64,000 bases of DNA from Erythrobasidium yunnanense (GCA_001600175.1 BCJC01000002.1:1585111-1649110), one strand, 5' to 3'. Counted from the stretch's first letter, positions 22,416 through 34,181 are shown. The notes: generated from the sequence alone by a model not told the origin. Numbers and translations are program-made.

Positions 22416-22743
22416 CTGGTTCAAGAAGATCGCAAAGCTTCAACTGCTCATCTCCCGGAGTTCCCTCTCTCCATCTCTATCCTCCACGGGGCCTTTGTCT
22501 ACTCCTTCTGCGCCCTTCCTGCACCCTTTCTGCACCCTTCCTGAAGTCTTTCTGCGGTCTTTCTAGACTCTTCCTAAGGCCTTCCCTGAGGGTCCACCGT
22601 CCACGTGCAGGAGATAGTAGATATACAAGGTGTAGTATGTCCAGGAGTCAGGAGCAGGAACGGGCGAGGGCGTTAGCCGAAGGAGCAGAAAAGGTCGGGT
22701 TGCAAAGTTATACTACAACATCATCGGAACATCGCGTCCACGC
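22416..22743. other. Convergent spacer, CMC4 / REX4
   Basis: About 330 bases between convergent stops. It has a pyrimidine-rich CTCCTTCTGCGCCCTTCCTG-like stretch with repeated CTTTCTG/CTTCCTG units around 22500-22580. No gene is supported; the plus open frame through here is antisense to REX4 at its far end. Confidence 0.4.
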
Positions 22744-24069
22744 TCAGTCCAGCGTACCAGACGACCACCAATCTTTCTCTTTAGACAGAGTAGCAGCTAG
22801 TCCGAGTGTACCTCCGCCTTTACGAACGACACCAGGTCCGCCTTTGGCCTTCGCGCCACCTCCCTTCCTCACACTCTTGTCAAACGGTTTGGAATTAGAA
22901 GACCCCTTGGCTACTTCTAGCTTCTTGATCTTCTTGGGCTTGCCTGCGCGAAGCTTCTCTTCCCATTCCTTCTGGACAGTACGATAGATGGCCATTGTAG
23001 CGCGAGCATCCGTGACCTAGTATTCAGAATCAGAATCAGCTACTGCAATCACATAAACATTTCAATATGCGCTCACTGATGAATGCTCGCCTTCCTGAAT
23101 ATCGATCCCGAGCGCCTTTTTCGCTAGGTTCTTCAGCGAAGGACGCTTCGTCTTCGCGAGCTCTCGTAAAGGAGCATACGTCGCCGTATCTCGAGTGTCC
23201 TGATACGGATGCGAGAGCAGCAGGACCTAGGATACGAATCAGCTAAATCCGCCAGGCTTGACGGACAATGCGCGCCTTCAAATCGTTATGGACAGCATGA
23301 CCGATCAATATCCTGCCCTTCAAGAGTTCTGACACCTGTTTCTGTACTTCCGCATACGAAGGAGCTGAATTCAAGCTTCGCAATCAGCTGTAGACTACCC
23401 AAGGCGAGACTATCGGACATACCGCCTTGCACATCTTCAGGCCGCACGCCCGAGACCCATGTCCTCCAATCTCCTATTCTTTCTCTCTGTGCGACGAATG
23501 TGTCTAGGACAATAGCTCCATGGTAATTCACGATTGACACTCTGGCCAGGGAGTGACGCGCATGATCGTTTGCAGGGTCATAGAGGCCCACGAACTCGCA
23601 GTCTAGCGACAAGTATTGACCAGCTCTACGAGCACATATCAGCTCTGTCGGGTTTCTTCTGCTCATACAGATTCGCGTACTCTGCTTTATGACCCGAGAC
23701 ACCTTCTTCGCCAAGCAACGGTTTACGAGCTTTTCCTTTGCCTTTCACATCGCTAGTAGATGGTTCGGGAAGGTCTGCACCATTTGCGACAAAGTCTGCA
23801 GGATTGGTAGGTTTGCTTGACGTCTCGCTTTCGCGTTTGCGTTTCTTGCTTGAGCGGCCGCCGAGCTCTTGCGCAGCGATAGAGACAGGCATACTCTGTA
23901 AAACTAGTTTCAGGATGAAGGTCGAGTCTTCATGTAAATGCAGCCAAATCTGCACCTTTCTCAAAGCTTTCCAGTTTGAAGACGGCTGTTTCGGCGCTGC
24001 ATTGTTTGTTATGGGTGTAGGTATAGATGCAGATGCAAGCATCGTCGTTTCTGTCGCAGTCATAGCCAT
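22744..24069 (-). CDS. REX4: RNA exonuclease 4 (DEDDh family)
   Basis: Nuclear 3'-5' exonuclease family member used in pre-rRNA processing. ATG 24069 opens [20 protein letters not shown]. The conserved NWKALRK motif follows, and the intron after it runs GTGCAG...TTACAG. Next comes a basic, Ser-rich linker ([18 protein letters not shown]). The nuclease core shows Exo [12 protein letters not shown] with the DxE pair. [20 protein letters not shown] and [13 protein letters not shown] follow, the latter typical of REX4 (TxVSGI.P.D). Exo III appears after splicing as [20 protein letters not shown] with catalytic His and Asp. The tail is Lys/Gly-rich ([16 protein letters not shown]), fitting nucleolar targeting. 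Five or six introns. The frame continues 5' of the ATG without another ATG, so 24069 is the likely start (24063 is the next). Confidence 0.88.
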
Positions 24070-24201
24070 ACTTTTGCTAAGGCCAGACGGACGAGAACCA
24101 AGAGATACTTGAAATTCAGCTCTTTCATTCAAGACAAATCTAATACACTTTCAAGGGTTTCTCACCGTCATATAAGAAAGTGTTACGCGTTCCTTTGGAA
24201 G
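24070..24201. promoter_or_regulatory. Compact bidirectional promoter, REX4 / DPH5
   Basis: Only 132 bases separate the two divergent start codons, so both core promoters and 5' UTRs must share this stretch. No TATA box seen. Confidence 0.45.
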
Positions 24202-25282
24202 ATGCTGTACTGCATTGGCCTGGGATTAGGCTCGCCTGAAGATATCACTCTGCGCGGTCTGAAAGCGATTCAAGGATGTTCAAGGGTTTACCTCGAGGCT
24301 TACACGAGCATACTGGTCGACGTCGGCTTCCAATCTGATGCAGAAGATAGCGGTCAACAAGGCAGCGGCATACAGGCTCTCGTCAGTCAAGTTCAAGACA
24401 CATATGTTCGCGAGGCTATGGAATCTGACAGTCTCACAGGAAACGCTGTACGGCAAGAACATCGTTGTCGCGGACCGTGATATGGTCGAAGCAGAGAGCG
24501 ATGCCATCCTCGAAAATGCAGACAAGGAAGATGTCGCTTTCCTGGTTGTCGGAGATCCCTTTGGGTAGGTGAGGCGCATTGACCTTTGGACGACACATCA
24601 AATACTCACATTCCCTCGTTAGAGCAACCACGCATGCGGACCTGCTTCTACGCGCTATCGAGCGGAACATTCCATATACCGTCATTCACAATGCATCAAT
24701 CATGAACGCAGCAGGAGCATGTGGTCTAGCACTATATAACTTTGGCCAAACCATCAGCATACCATTCTTTACCGACAATTGGCGGCCGTCGTCCTGGCTT
24801 GGAAGAATAGAAGAGAACGACAAACTTGGCTTGCACACGCTGTGTCTTCTTGACATTAAGGTCAAGGAACAGAGCGAGATGAATTTAGCTCGGTGCGCAC
24901 TTGCGGCCTTTTACACTATCGAAACTAGCTTACACGGTTCTGCAGAGGCCGCAAGATCTACGAACCTGCGCGCTACATGTCACCAGCCGTCGCGATAGAA
25001 CAGATTATATCACTACTACCTTCGGACGAGGCGCCTGCGCTGGTCCCAGAGACCACGCTCGCAATAACCATCTCTCGCGTAGGATCAGAAACCCAAAAAC
25101 TGATAGCAGGCACGCTCGCCGAGCTGGCAGCCTTGCCAGAAGAGGATTTTGGAAGCCCTCTACATAGTATGGTCATAGTTTCGAAGCGTCTGCATCCAAT
25201 GGAAAGAGATTTTGGGTTGCAGTTTGCGATAAATCGGACAAGCTGGCTAGAAGGATGCAAGAAGCACGGGTGTGAAGGGTAG
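24202..25282 (+). CDS. DPH5: Diphthine methyl ester synthase
   Basis: SAM-dependent methyltransferase that methylates the modified histidine of elongation factor 2 in diphthamide synthesis, in the cytosol. ATG 24202 starts [20 protein letters not shown], the exact family N-terminus, followed by YLEAYTSIL. Later exons give [57 protein letters not shown] and [37 protein letters not shown] follows. The last exon begins near 24945 with [20 protein letters not shown] and ends [13 protein letters not shown]...KKHGCEG before TAG 25282. Three or four short introns; one joins GDPFG to ATTHAD. Length (about 290) matches the family. Confidence 0.95.
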
Positions 25283-25383
25283 ACAGTCATAGAGCGCGTC
25301 GTTATCTTATCTGTCACAACATCACCCTCTGCAATCTTTCTGATTTAGCACGCCCTTCCTTCTCAGCCAATTTCTTGATTGTC

Positions 25384-26389
25384 ATGATGGTTCGCGGCCG
25401 TTTGCCAGGCCTTCTGCTACCTTTCGCCATCTGCTCCTTCATCCTGATTGTGCCGACCTTCATCTATCTGTCCATCAACGCGCCCAGTCAACCAGTGGAC
25501 GATGCAATGACCGCAGTTTCGTTCAATAAGCTATTCAATGTCGGCGACGAAGTCAATGGAGATGTCATCATGCCAAAACTTGGGAATGCGACTGCAAAGT
25601 GCGCTAGCTAGCCTGTTTCTGATGGTCTGAATGGGTGCTGATCTGGCTCGATACGTGTACAGAGCTGAACTCGGTCGCGCAAGCTGGAAGGTATGACGCA
25701 GCCTTTTGAACCATAGTGCGCGATGCTGATAGCTACGCGCAGCTGCTGCATACGATGGCGCAGAGGTACTCTACCGCTTGCTGCGCGAAGACTTGGCCGA
25801 AGCTGACAATACCTTTCTAACGCGTACAGATACCCGGAACATCCAGTAAGTGTTGTCGTAGGTCATACGGTGTGTTTATTGACGTGTTTAACTGCAGAAC
25901 GCCGACCAGAAGAGCGCTTTCCGAAGCTTTATCTACCTCTTTTCGCGGTTATATCCCTGCGGCGAGTGTGCTGCTCACTTCCAGCTTCTGCTCAAGGACT
26001 ATCCTCCTCAAGTAAGTCTACGCTCACTCAAATGTCTTTGGGATCACAAACGGACTTCGAATCTTCAGACATCTTCGCAGAAGACAGCTGCGATGTGGCT
26101 TTGTGGCATTCACAACAGAGTCAACGAGCGCTTAGGAAAGGAAGAATTTGACTGCACAGCGGTATGTTGCCTCCTCTGTTGCGGTAGGTGACTTGGCTGA
26201 ACCCGGCTTTCAGCTCGAGGGTCTATATGATTGCGGCTGCGGCGATGAAGCGAACGCTACTTCAGGTGAGGCTATCCTGCTCTACGTAGGTATGTTGTTC
26301 CATTGCTGACGTCTGAGGAAGGCTCGACTAGCGAAGATACCACTCCCCATGATAGCCTGACTGGCGAAGAACTGATGCCAGGCAGATGA
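25384..26389 (+). CDS. ERV2: FAD-dependent sulfhydryl oxidase of the ER
   Basis: Erv2-type flavoenzyme that makes disulfides in the ER. ATG 25384 (or 25387) starts MMVRGRLPGLLLPFAICSFI and a hydrophobic signal anchor running to about residue 30. After introns, AELGRASWKLLHTMAQRYPE and QKSAFRSFIYLFSRLYPCGE continue directly into CAAHFQLLLKDYPP; CGEC is the redox-active CxxC next to FAD. Then come AAMWLCGIHNRVNERLGKEE and FDC. The C-terminal LYDCGCGDE supplies the CGC shuttle disulfide known from yeast Erv2, which separates it from mitochondrial Erv1. The stop is at 26389. Six short introns give some border uncertainty. It is transcribed tandem to DPH5 with about 100 bases between. Confidence 0.92.
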
Positions 26390-26576
26390 CGCAAGCTCTT
26401 CGATGCATACACGCTTCACAAACGTACGGCGGGTCTTAAAGCAAAAGAGGCTGCGTTACTACTACGATGACGGGCTGTCGTGTATGTGCATATACTAGCA
26501 TACAGGTACTGATTGACTGACTAAGGCTACAGATATACTTATGTGAACTCCCACGGTCGCAATTTGCTATTGATTG

Positions 26577-27883
26577 CTATCTCGAATCCTCCCTCTTCAA
26601 CCCAAATCTATCAGAGGCAGCGCCTTCCGACTGAGGCGAAATGCGCGCAGATCCTGTAGGCGTCTTGGCATCGAAGTAGCACGACGTAGCTCCCTCACTG
26701 TATCCCGACCTTGGGTACATTGGGGAATACAGGCTAAGCCCACCGAAGGGCGACAGAGGAGGGCAGGATCGCGCAGAGTACGGTGGTTCGGGAGGAGATA
26801 TTCCCAGAGACGCCATGTCTGCAATGTCTAGCAGAAGCTTGACTGGCGGGAGCCTAGTATTCCTCCGATCTGCGAGCGTTTCGGTGGAAGAGATCCGTTC
26901 CAGCTGTGATGCAGATTCGGAGATCGCCTCTCTGGTATTGCGAGCAGGGAAGGTGTACGATGTCGAAGGCTGCGATGGGGAGGAGCTGTACTGGGAATAG
27001 GCAGGTGACTTGGGGTCTGCTTGAAATGAAGGTCGAGATACCATTGGCGGTCGAGACGTCCACGAACCGGCTCGTGCTGGAGAGACGGGTGCATAGTATG
27101 ATGAGTAGGTGTGATACCGACTGACCCGGGGTCTCATCGGTCCAGCACTGCTGCGAGATTCTCGCTCCGTCCCATCCAACTGCTGACTCTGCAGCCATCC
27201 CATCGACACGGCTGGAGGCTCCGACTCTACCATGTTGCCTGTGCTCAGGGAACGCCTTCTGCCATAGTCGAGGTCACTCGCGAACGCTAGCACCCGTTGC
27301 GGCGGTGAGCTGATCGGGAAGCCAGAATAGCTGCTAGTCGATGGGAGAGGGATCTGGTATTGAGCCTGAGAAGACGATCCCGCAGCTTTTTCAAGCTTCT
27401 CCTCCTCATCTTGGGCGCTTGTCTGACTTCTCTGGCGGGTAGCTCTCTCCTTAGCTCTGCGATTCTGGAACCAAACCTGCCAAGAAGATGCACACCTTGT
27501 CAGATGGTGATGATCATATTACGGGCGATCACATCTCAGCTACGTACCTGAACTTCTCGATTGGACATTCCAAGCTCGGCGCCCACGCTTTCCCGCAGCT
27601 CATACGAGGGTGTGTCAGTCTGCGCGAAGATGGCCAGCAGTGACTGCAGCTGCTGTGGATTGATTCTCTTCCTCTTTGGGCGCGTCATTTTGTCCAAGTC
27701 CATGGAAGAGTTTCGAGAAGGTCCGGATGCGGTGCCTTGAGACGATGTCGACTTGACTTTGGCATCCATACCCACAGAGCTGCTGCCGCCGGCATGGTCT
27801 TCCGCGTTAAAGAGCTTTTCCCCGATTCGTACGCTTGCGCTGATGGGCGGGCTTTGCTGATTAGCAAGTCGACTCGCGCTCAT
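26577..27883 (-). CDS. Homeodomain transcription factor
   Basis: Sequence-specific DNA-binding protein. ATG 27883 begins a Ser-rich leader (MSASRLANQQSPPISASVRI). The homeodomain covers about residues 68-127: RPKRKRINPQQLQSLLAIFA, then DTPSYELRESVGAELGMSNR, EVQ. An intron follows, then VWFQNRRAKERATRQR. The recognition helix WFQNRRAK carries the invariant Asn51 and Arg53. The remaining 290 residues are Ser/Pro/Tyr-rich, with PPVKLLLDIADMASLG and a Tyr-rich SRYHTYSSYYAPVSPARAGS stretch, typical of fungal activation or regulatory tails. A second intron lies near 27480-27545. The HD type resembles Yox1/Pho2-like TALE-negative fungal homeoboxes; I cannot assign an orthologue. An in-frame ATG at 27979 is an alternative start. 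Confidence 0.88.
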
Positions 27884-29277
27884 CGACGCTACCAAAGGCT
27901 GGCAGCGGACTGCGTAGCTAGACTGGAACTTGTTGATGTGGTTATATGAGATGGGATGGATTGGTTGAAGAAGCAGCATTTCTAGGCACCGGCAAAGAAT
28001 GTGCCTTTCAGTATTGATAAGCTGCAAGCTATGGAGGGCGACGCTCACCCGAATGACTCTTATATGTCTGAGAGATGAAATCTCAGAAGACAAGAGCCAT
28101 GGTTGATGGCTGCGCTCTGATAAAATATGAATCTCCCTTGTGCTGCTCAGGTCAGCCAAAGTAGATCTCTACTGTCCGACACGGGCGTGTCAACAAGCTG
28201 CCTTTGGAAATGAGTTGTCAAGCGCTGACTTGTGTTGACATTCAGATTGAGTTGCGATGCTCGAGAGAAGTCGAGTGGGCTGCCTTCTTCGCGGCCGGAA
28301 ATCTCTAACTCAGGCTGGTAGCCCTCGCTCAGGGGTCATCCACTTCGGCCTATCACTGACGCAGATCTGTACGGGAGGGTGATGCGCACTCGTCCCGCGA
28401 CATGGCCTTTTCAAAGTTATTGATGCTCCCCGCCCTCGAAATGAAATTGTGGTTGGCACGATCGCGCGCTGTACCTGGCCGCTCCCACGTGGCAGCTGTC
28501 GCTTCGAGGCACGCTCGCATGGCAGGCCAACATCTCTGCGCGTTGCTGACATTTAATTTGACTTCCAAGGTCCGGTACGGCAACGAAGCATCTTGGTCTC
28601 TCGCATCTCTTCGCCTTCCACGGTCGTAAAGGATCACCGCCCGCTTCAGACAAGCTTTTAGACGAACAAGTCAATAATAACGCTCCTCAGACGCTTGTCT
28701 AGCTCTCGATATGCGCTACCGTACTGACTTCAGATGATGCATGTCTCTCGTTACCTGCTAGTCGCGATTTTATACTTTCCCGGGTCCTGAAGATTTCAAG
28801 CTTACACGCTGCAGAATCAAAGACCTGCCGCAGACATCTGGGAAGGTTACACACCTGGGATCCCTGATGCCTGATACAAAGAGTTACGATACATATCATC
28901 TTCCAGCTACGCCCTCCCTGACAGCCGCAACGGCTGTCTCAGACCAAATTCAGGGAAAGTCACAGTGCTTAGACGGGATCTCTCCCGTTGCGGCTTTCAG
29001 GGGAACTTATCACATCACCAATTCTTGAAGATGTAACGCAGCTCGCCGTTGTTTTATGTAAGCGGGTAGCAGCGCGAGTGGCCTGACTGCATCAATGCCT
29101 GACATCTAGGTCTCTTCGTTCCCCTCTTCTAACGCATCAACGAAGGGAGCTACGCGAACTGCTGACCGTTGCCTTTCTATTTCACTACAATATGACGTAC
29201 AACATCATAGTACGAATACACTGCTAGTTTGCCCTTCGTAAAAACAGGCTTTTGGCGACTTATGCTCAACAACTGAC
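27884..29277. other. Long gene-free interval upstream of the homeobox gene
   Basis: About 1.4 kb with no supported exon, the longest such gap here. It holds the homeobox gene's upstream region and the SNF5 3' flank. A perfect 8-base-pair inverted repeat with a 3-base loop (GACAGCCG-CAA-CGGCTGTC) lies at 28920-28938. Open frames around 28350-28670 on both strands look random. A long regulatory region is common for developmental regulators, but that is inference. Confidence 0.45.
28920..28938. repeat. Perfect short inverted repeat (8-bp arms)
   Basis: Arms GACAGCCG and CGGCTGTC around CAA. It could form a stable hairpin or be a palindromic factor site. It lies about 340 bases past the SNF5 stop, so a role in 3' end formation is possible but unproven. 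Confidence 0.5.
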
Positions 29278-32200
29278 TCAGACTTGGATCGGACTTGCTT
29301 GACTCTGCCCACCACCACCCAAACGGGCTGCTACTGCTTGCCTGTGTCCTTTGAATCGGAGATGCGCAGCGAAATTGCCAAGCGTCTCTTCGGGACCCGT
29401 TTTGTACACTTTTCCAGGACAGTCTGAAAGCCTTCCGTCAGCCCAGGGCAACCAGTCACAAGCTAGCAAGCGTACCTAAACACTTCAATCGCCATTCGGG
29501 AGGACCTTCAGCCTCTGGTCTTGGCTTACTGATAACCTCGAAACGGTCATCGGGTCTAGCGCGAGCAAGTCAGTCGAACCTCTACAGAGTAAGTCACAGT
29601 CAAGCTCACCTGTCTCGTCTGAGGTTAGCGACCTCGATGAGCATCCATGTCGGTGGCTCGACTTTCTTTTTTGGCGGAGCTGATGCTCGTGGAGGTGAAG
29701 GCTGTTGATTTGGAGATGGTAGATGAGCGTGCTGCTGTAGAGGTGATGCAGAAGGTAGAGAAGAGTTTGCGCGAGGGGGCGACATCTTCGAAGCTGAATT
29801 TTGACGATTCATAGACAGTTTAATGGTAGGAAGCGGTTGATTGGTCTTGGGAGGACTTGCAGCTGGACCATTAGATAGGGCAGATGGTTTGGACTCCATT
29901 GACATTGAAGACGGCATAGGAGGCAGCTGTTTTCCAGCTCCCTTGCCCTTGCCTTTCCCTTTGCCTGCTCGTTGATTTGCGCTGATGGGAGCCTTAGAAC
30001 CCAGTCTCTGTGCTGTATGGCTTGTCTTGACGCTCGCATCAGAGTCTGCTCTACTTCTGTAGCTGAAATCTCCCACTGCACTGCTGCTATCATCGGGTCT
30101 GAAATCATCTTCGGAGCCCGGCTGGAAATCGCTGCCGGCAGGAGAGTCTGCGACCTGCAGGGGTGTGTTGGCTGACGACTCGGCGACGCTTGGTAGATCT
30201 CGAATAATGCCCTGAGCTCGAGCACTATGGTAGCTGGGATCCGTGGTATATTCGCACGGACGCAAACGGCCTTTGTTAGACATGTAGTATTTGCCTGCAG
30301 ACACGCAGAATCAGCTGAGGAATCGCCCTTTGGGCTCCTTTGGCAGCAGGTGAGCTCACCGCATTCAGCACACTGCGTATTTGACCCAAGTGGGCCTTTG
30401 CGGCGACCAACGGCAATAGGTTCAGGAACACCGCAATCTGCGCAGCAGAAACGATTCTTAGCCACCTTTATCATTTGACCCTCGACAAAACAGCTTACTG
30501 GTGCAATGCCACTTTCCATCGATGACATTCGGATGCATGACCAGATGATCAGTAGGCAGCCAGCCATTCTTCTTGATTCTTGCAGAGGCTTTCTTTCCAG
30601 GTCCAGTAGCAGGCGCAGCAGTAGCATAAGGAGGTCCAGGAGCTGGAGAGCCTGTATTTGACCCTTGTCCCGCCCCAAGCTGAGCAGTAGACCCGTTGAT
30701 GGCTGCTTCTCCTGGGAAGAGCTCGTTGTTGGGCAATCCAGCGTGTACGTCTGTAGCAGCGTGTCTTCCACGCTTCTTCGGAGGTCTGCCTTTGATACCA
30801 CCTGTAGCGCCTGCTGATGCGGTGCCAGGCAAACCTGGATCTCCCGCTGCGCCAAGGGCGAATGCAGGAACATCACCACGCGGCCTTGCAGGTCTTCGAG
30901 GAGGAGAGGACATCTTCGGCGGTGGGCCCATGTCTGGAACAGGTAGGAGGGCATACGGCTCTGCCGTTTCGTACGTAGGCACATTGCCTGCATTTGCTGC
31001 ATTGTCGGTATCTGTTTGATCTTTGGTTCCGCTGGCAGTTGAAGAGGGATTTGGATTATTCGATATGAGAGCTGCGCCAGGTCTCGGCAGGATAGTCCTA
31101 CTTGTCCTTAGAGGTTCTCGATCCGGGAGAGTGACTACATTCCTCCTGTTGTTACGAGCACCTCTCTTCTGTCTTCTCGACTGTCTTTCGCGCTCTTTCT
31201 CACGGTGATCCAGCTCCACCACGCCCAATTTCTCCAGATGAGGCGTCCAAGTCTCTACGTCGTTTCCTCTGATCGTGTCGAACAGAGGTAATTGGAAAGC
31301 AGATCTTAGCTCCTCGTGGAATGTCTGATCACCTCGCAAGTATCTTGTAGCTGAGAGGGAGCGGATATGGGCATCTACTTGTTCTCGGATAGAATGAGAA
31401 ATGGCAGTCAGGAACTCGCCGGGTAGACCTAGGTCGGTACATAGAGCAGCTGCAAAAGCTTCTGGTGAATTGGAAGTATCTGATATATCCCACTCGAATT
31501 GGTCGCGAAGATTGACGGTGTCGATAGAGATGTCCAGCTGAACGAGAAGACGGAGTTCGTCATGGTGTTGTGGTTGTTGTGGTATTATTGCAGGTAGCTG
31601 AGCTGTACCATCGATGGGAGACGCGGTGACTGGAAGGCCCAGCGCAGATTCCGATGATGAAGCTAGGCCCTCTTGGCTTATATTATCATTCTTGATCTCC
31701 TGAAGAAGAGACTCAGGCAATGGATCACTATCCTCAATCTCCTGCAGAAGCTTGATCTTCTTCCTCCAGCCATCCCACCAATCTTGCTCTTCCTCGGCGC
31801 CCTCTTCTTGCTGAACGCCATCAGTCTGTTGCCTCCCATTCCCAAGAAGCGTTGGACCGCTAACTGAAGATGATGATTGACTAGGCTGATCTTGCGTCAA
31901 GTCATTTTGCGTAGAGGTAGGTTGCCCACCGATGAACAGAGAGCGAGGATGAAGCTCTTCTGCCTCGTGGTACTGCTTCACTTGATCATTTATGGCGGTC
32001 ACTATTGAAGAATGGAAGAAGTCGGTCGGTAGGAGGAGGTCTTCGCAGAGGATAGTTGCGAACAGTTGTGGTGTAATGAGGGTGTCTGTGAAGATGAAAT
32101 AAGCTCTTGTCAAGGGTCTCTAATGCTAGTGATATTGCTAGACCTACCGTTCAAGTTCCAAAGAAAGGTATCGCTGCATTTCCTGCCGTCGTTTTCGAGG

Positions 32201-33432
32201 TCTATTCGTATCGGGATCAAGCATTCGTCCTTCTTTGCTATACCACGAAGCTGCTTCTTCGAACTGGTGGTAGCGAAATCAGTCAGTCCGACTTGAACTT
32301 TCTCACAAAGCTGATTTGCAACTCACAACTCCAGCCATGGACGCTGTTTCCGCTTTCCTTTCGCAAGATCTCTCTCCATCTCTTTCCTCGTTCTTATCCT
32401 GAATGGTGGAGGCAGCGACGGCTGAGGGGGCATAGGTCCCCTCTGCATCTCCGACGCAATCAACCTAGGCTGGCCTAGCCAATCATGGTTATTGTACGTC
32501 TGATGCGCAATCTCCTCCAACGTCTCTCTCAATCGCAATTTCTCGCGCTGTGCAGCTTCTACCATCTTCACATCCCTCTTCATCCATAATTCTAGCTTTT
32601 GCGCTTCTTGAGCTGTATACTCGGGAATAGGGCTCAATGTACCACTTGTAGGATCGGACGTCACCCAAGACGTCTTGGTGAAGAGCGTCTGAATGGGTAG
32701 ACCGCCTTTCTTGGCTGCTTCGGCTAATCGCTGCATCAGCAGGACTTGGTCCATGCTTGGGCGCCGCATGTGATGTGAGGGTGGGATGTTGGGATGTTGC
32801 TGCTGTTGTTGTTGAAGAGGTAGAGGATTGATATTGGGAGGTAGAGTCGATGTAGAAGCTATGGGTGCTTGTTGAGGCTGCATGGCCGCCATGCTCAAGC
32901 TGCCATTGCTGATGGTAGGTACGTGGTTGACTTCTTGCTGTATAGGTATATGAGATGGTGCTCCAGGTCTTGCAGGACCATTCACGGCATTACTGCTACT
33001 GCTACTTGGCGGCCTGAATTGCTGTTGCTGTTGTTGCATGGCCTGCATCTGCAGCATCTGCTGCTGGAAGTGCTGCTGCTGCTGTATCTGATTCTGGAAG
33101 TTCCCAAATTGCTGCTGCTGCTGCTGCTGTTGTCCTCCTCCTCCTACTTGTGGTCCTGCATTTCCAGCTTGTGCTTGTGCTTGCGCCTGAGCCTGAGCTT
33201 GGGCAGCCGCTTGCGCCTGCATGAATGCTTGTACAGGGTTCTGATGTCCATTGAAAGGTTGTGGAGGCTGTCTGAAAGCAGCTTTTGGCGGTGAGCGCGT
33301 TATCGGTTGTACTTGGTTATTGCTGCCATCTAGGCTGATATTTGAGCTGTGGTTGCTGTACATTGTGGACATGTTCTGATTGCTTGCATAGTTTGGTATT
33401 GACGTTGCTGCTGCTGGTCCGCCATTGTTCAT
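29278..33432 (-). CDS. SNF5: SNF5/SMARCB1 subunit of SWI/SNF chromatin remodeler, with GATA-type finger
   Basis: Core subunit of the SWI/SNF nucleosome remodeler. ATG 33432 starts MNNGGPAAATSIPNYASNQN. About 400 residues follow, rich in Gln (two poly-Q tracts and a (QA)n run). The SNF5 domain has two repeats: ECLIPIRIDLENDGRKCSDT with DTLITPQLFATILCEDLLLP, and LRLLVQLDISIDTVNLRDQF with EWDISDTSNSPEAFAAALCT. A C-terminal extension adds a GATA-type finger formed by splicing, DGKWHC-TNCGVPEPIAVGRRKG then PLGSNTQCAECGKYYMSNKG. Next is a Ser-rich linker, then a last zinc-binding segment LKCLDCPGKVYK with two His (AAHL, KGH). The GATA finger is known in many fungal Snf5 proteins. About seven introns. 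Coding CTG/CAG repeats (33000-33140, 33165-33230) are potential length polymorphisms. Confidence 0.93.
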
Positions 33433-34181
33433 GAGCCAGAGTTGTTGTGGTCGTGCATGGATTGCCAGGAAGAAGAGGGAGAGCGAGCATTTCCATCGCA
33501 AATGATGAATTACACGAAGTCGACGAGTTGGAGCAGAGACAAGAAGCGAAAGAAAAGAAAGTAAACAAAGTAATCAGCCAGAGCGCGCAGCCAAGGGAAA
33601 GGACGGCATACCGGGACGAAGGGGGTGCGGCCTTAATCTTCAACGACGAGAAGATGATCCTATCTGATGACGGTGATTATCTAATCTAATCTAATCTTAT
33701 CTGATAATCTGCCTCTCTTCGGTCTCCTCCTGCTCGTCCTGCTGATTCTGCCGTGACGCCCCGCCCGCGTCTAGCCAATCAACGCAGCGATCCGCGATGG
33801 TGGTCCTGAGGAATTATTCTAGGCCGGGAATAACAACGTCAGGCTTGGGAAAGGGAGCCTTTTTTGTTGCGTATGATGCCTTTTTACTGGCAATCCAGCC
33901 TCGACCTTCACCCTCAGCAAAGATAGTCGAAAGCCAGCAAGGCACGTCCTTCTCTTCCTCTCTCAAGGGCGAAACCGCCACTCCATACGAAAACAGCAAG
34001 CAAGGCAACGCATGGCGGTGTATTCACTATTCATTGCATAAACACTTCGTGAATCTGTCGTGTACTGCGGCAGGCTTTGGCAGCCTGACCCTTTCTATAG
34101 CTAGCAATCTCTCGGGAGAATCTGACCAGCTTGTATCCCTGAGATCTGCATCGCCATTCATCCTACTACTCATAATAGCAT
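33433..34181. promoter_or_regulatory. SNF5 upstream region with GATA-like motif cluster
   Basis: About 750 bases between the SNF5 start and the KDEL receptor stop on the same strand. A cluster of TATC/GATA cores and three CTAAT units lies at 33670-33712 (TTATCTAATCTAATC and TTATCTGATAATC). Such cores can bind GATA factors; function is inferred. A plus-strand frame at 33797-34246 is not supported. Confidence 0.4.

Noticed and set aside
22337-22987. Plus-strand 216-residue frame
   Set aside because: Its first part is an alternative frame of CMC4 exon 2 and its last part is antisense to the REX4 C-terminus.
29809-31002. Minus-strand 397-residue Gln/Leu/Arg-rich frame
   Set aside because: It is another frame of the SNF5 C-terminal exons, where the SNF5 frame carries the GATA finger and conserved motifs.
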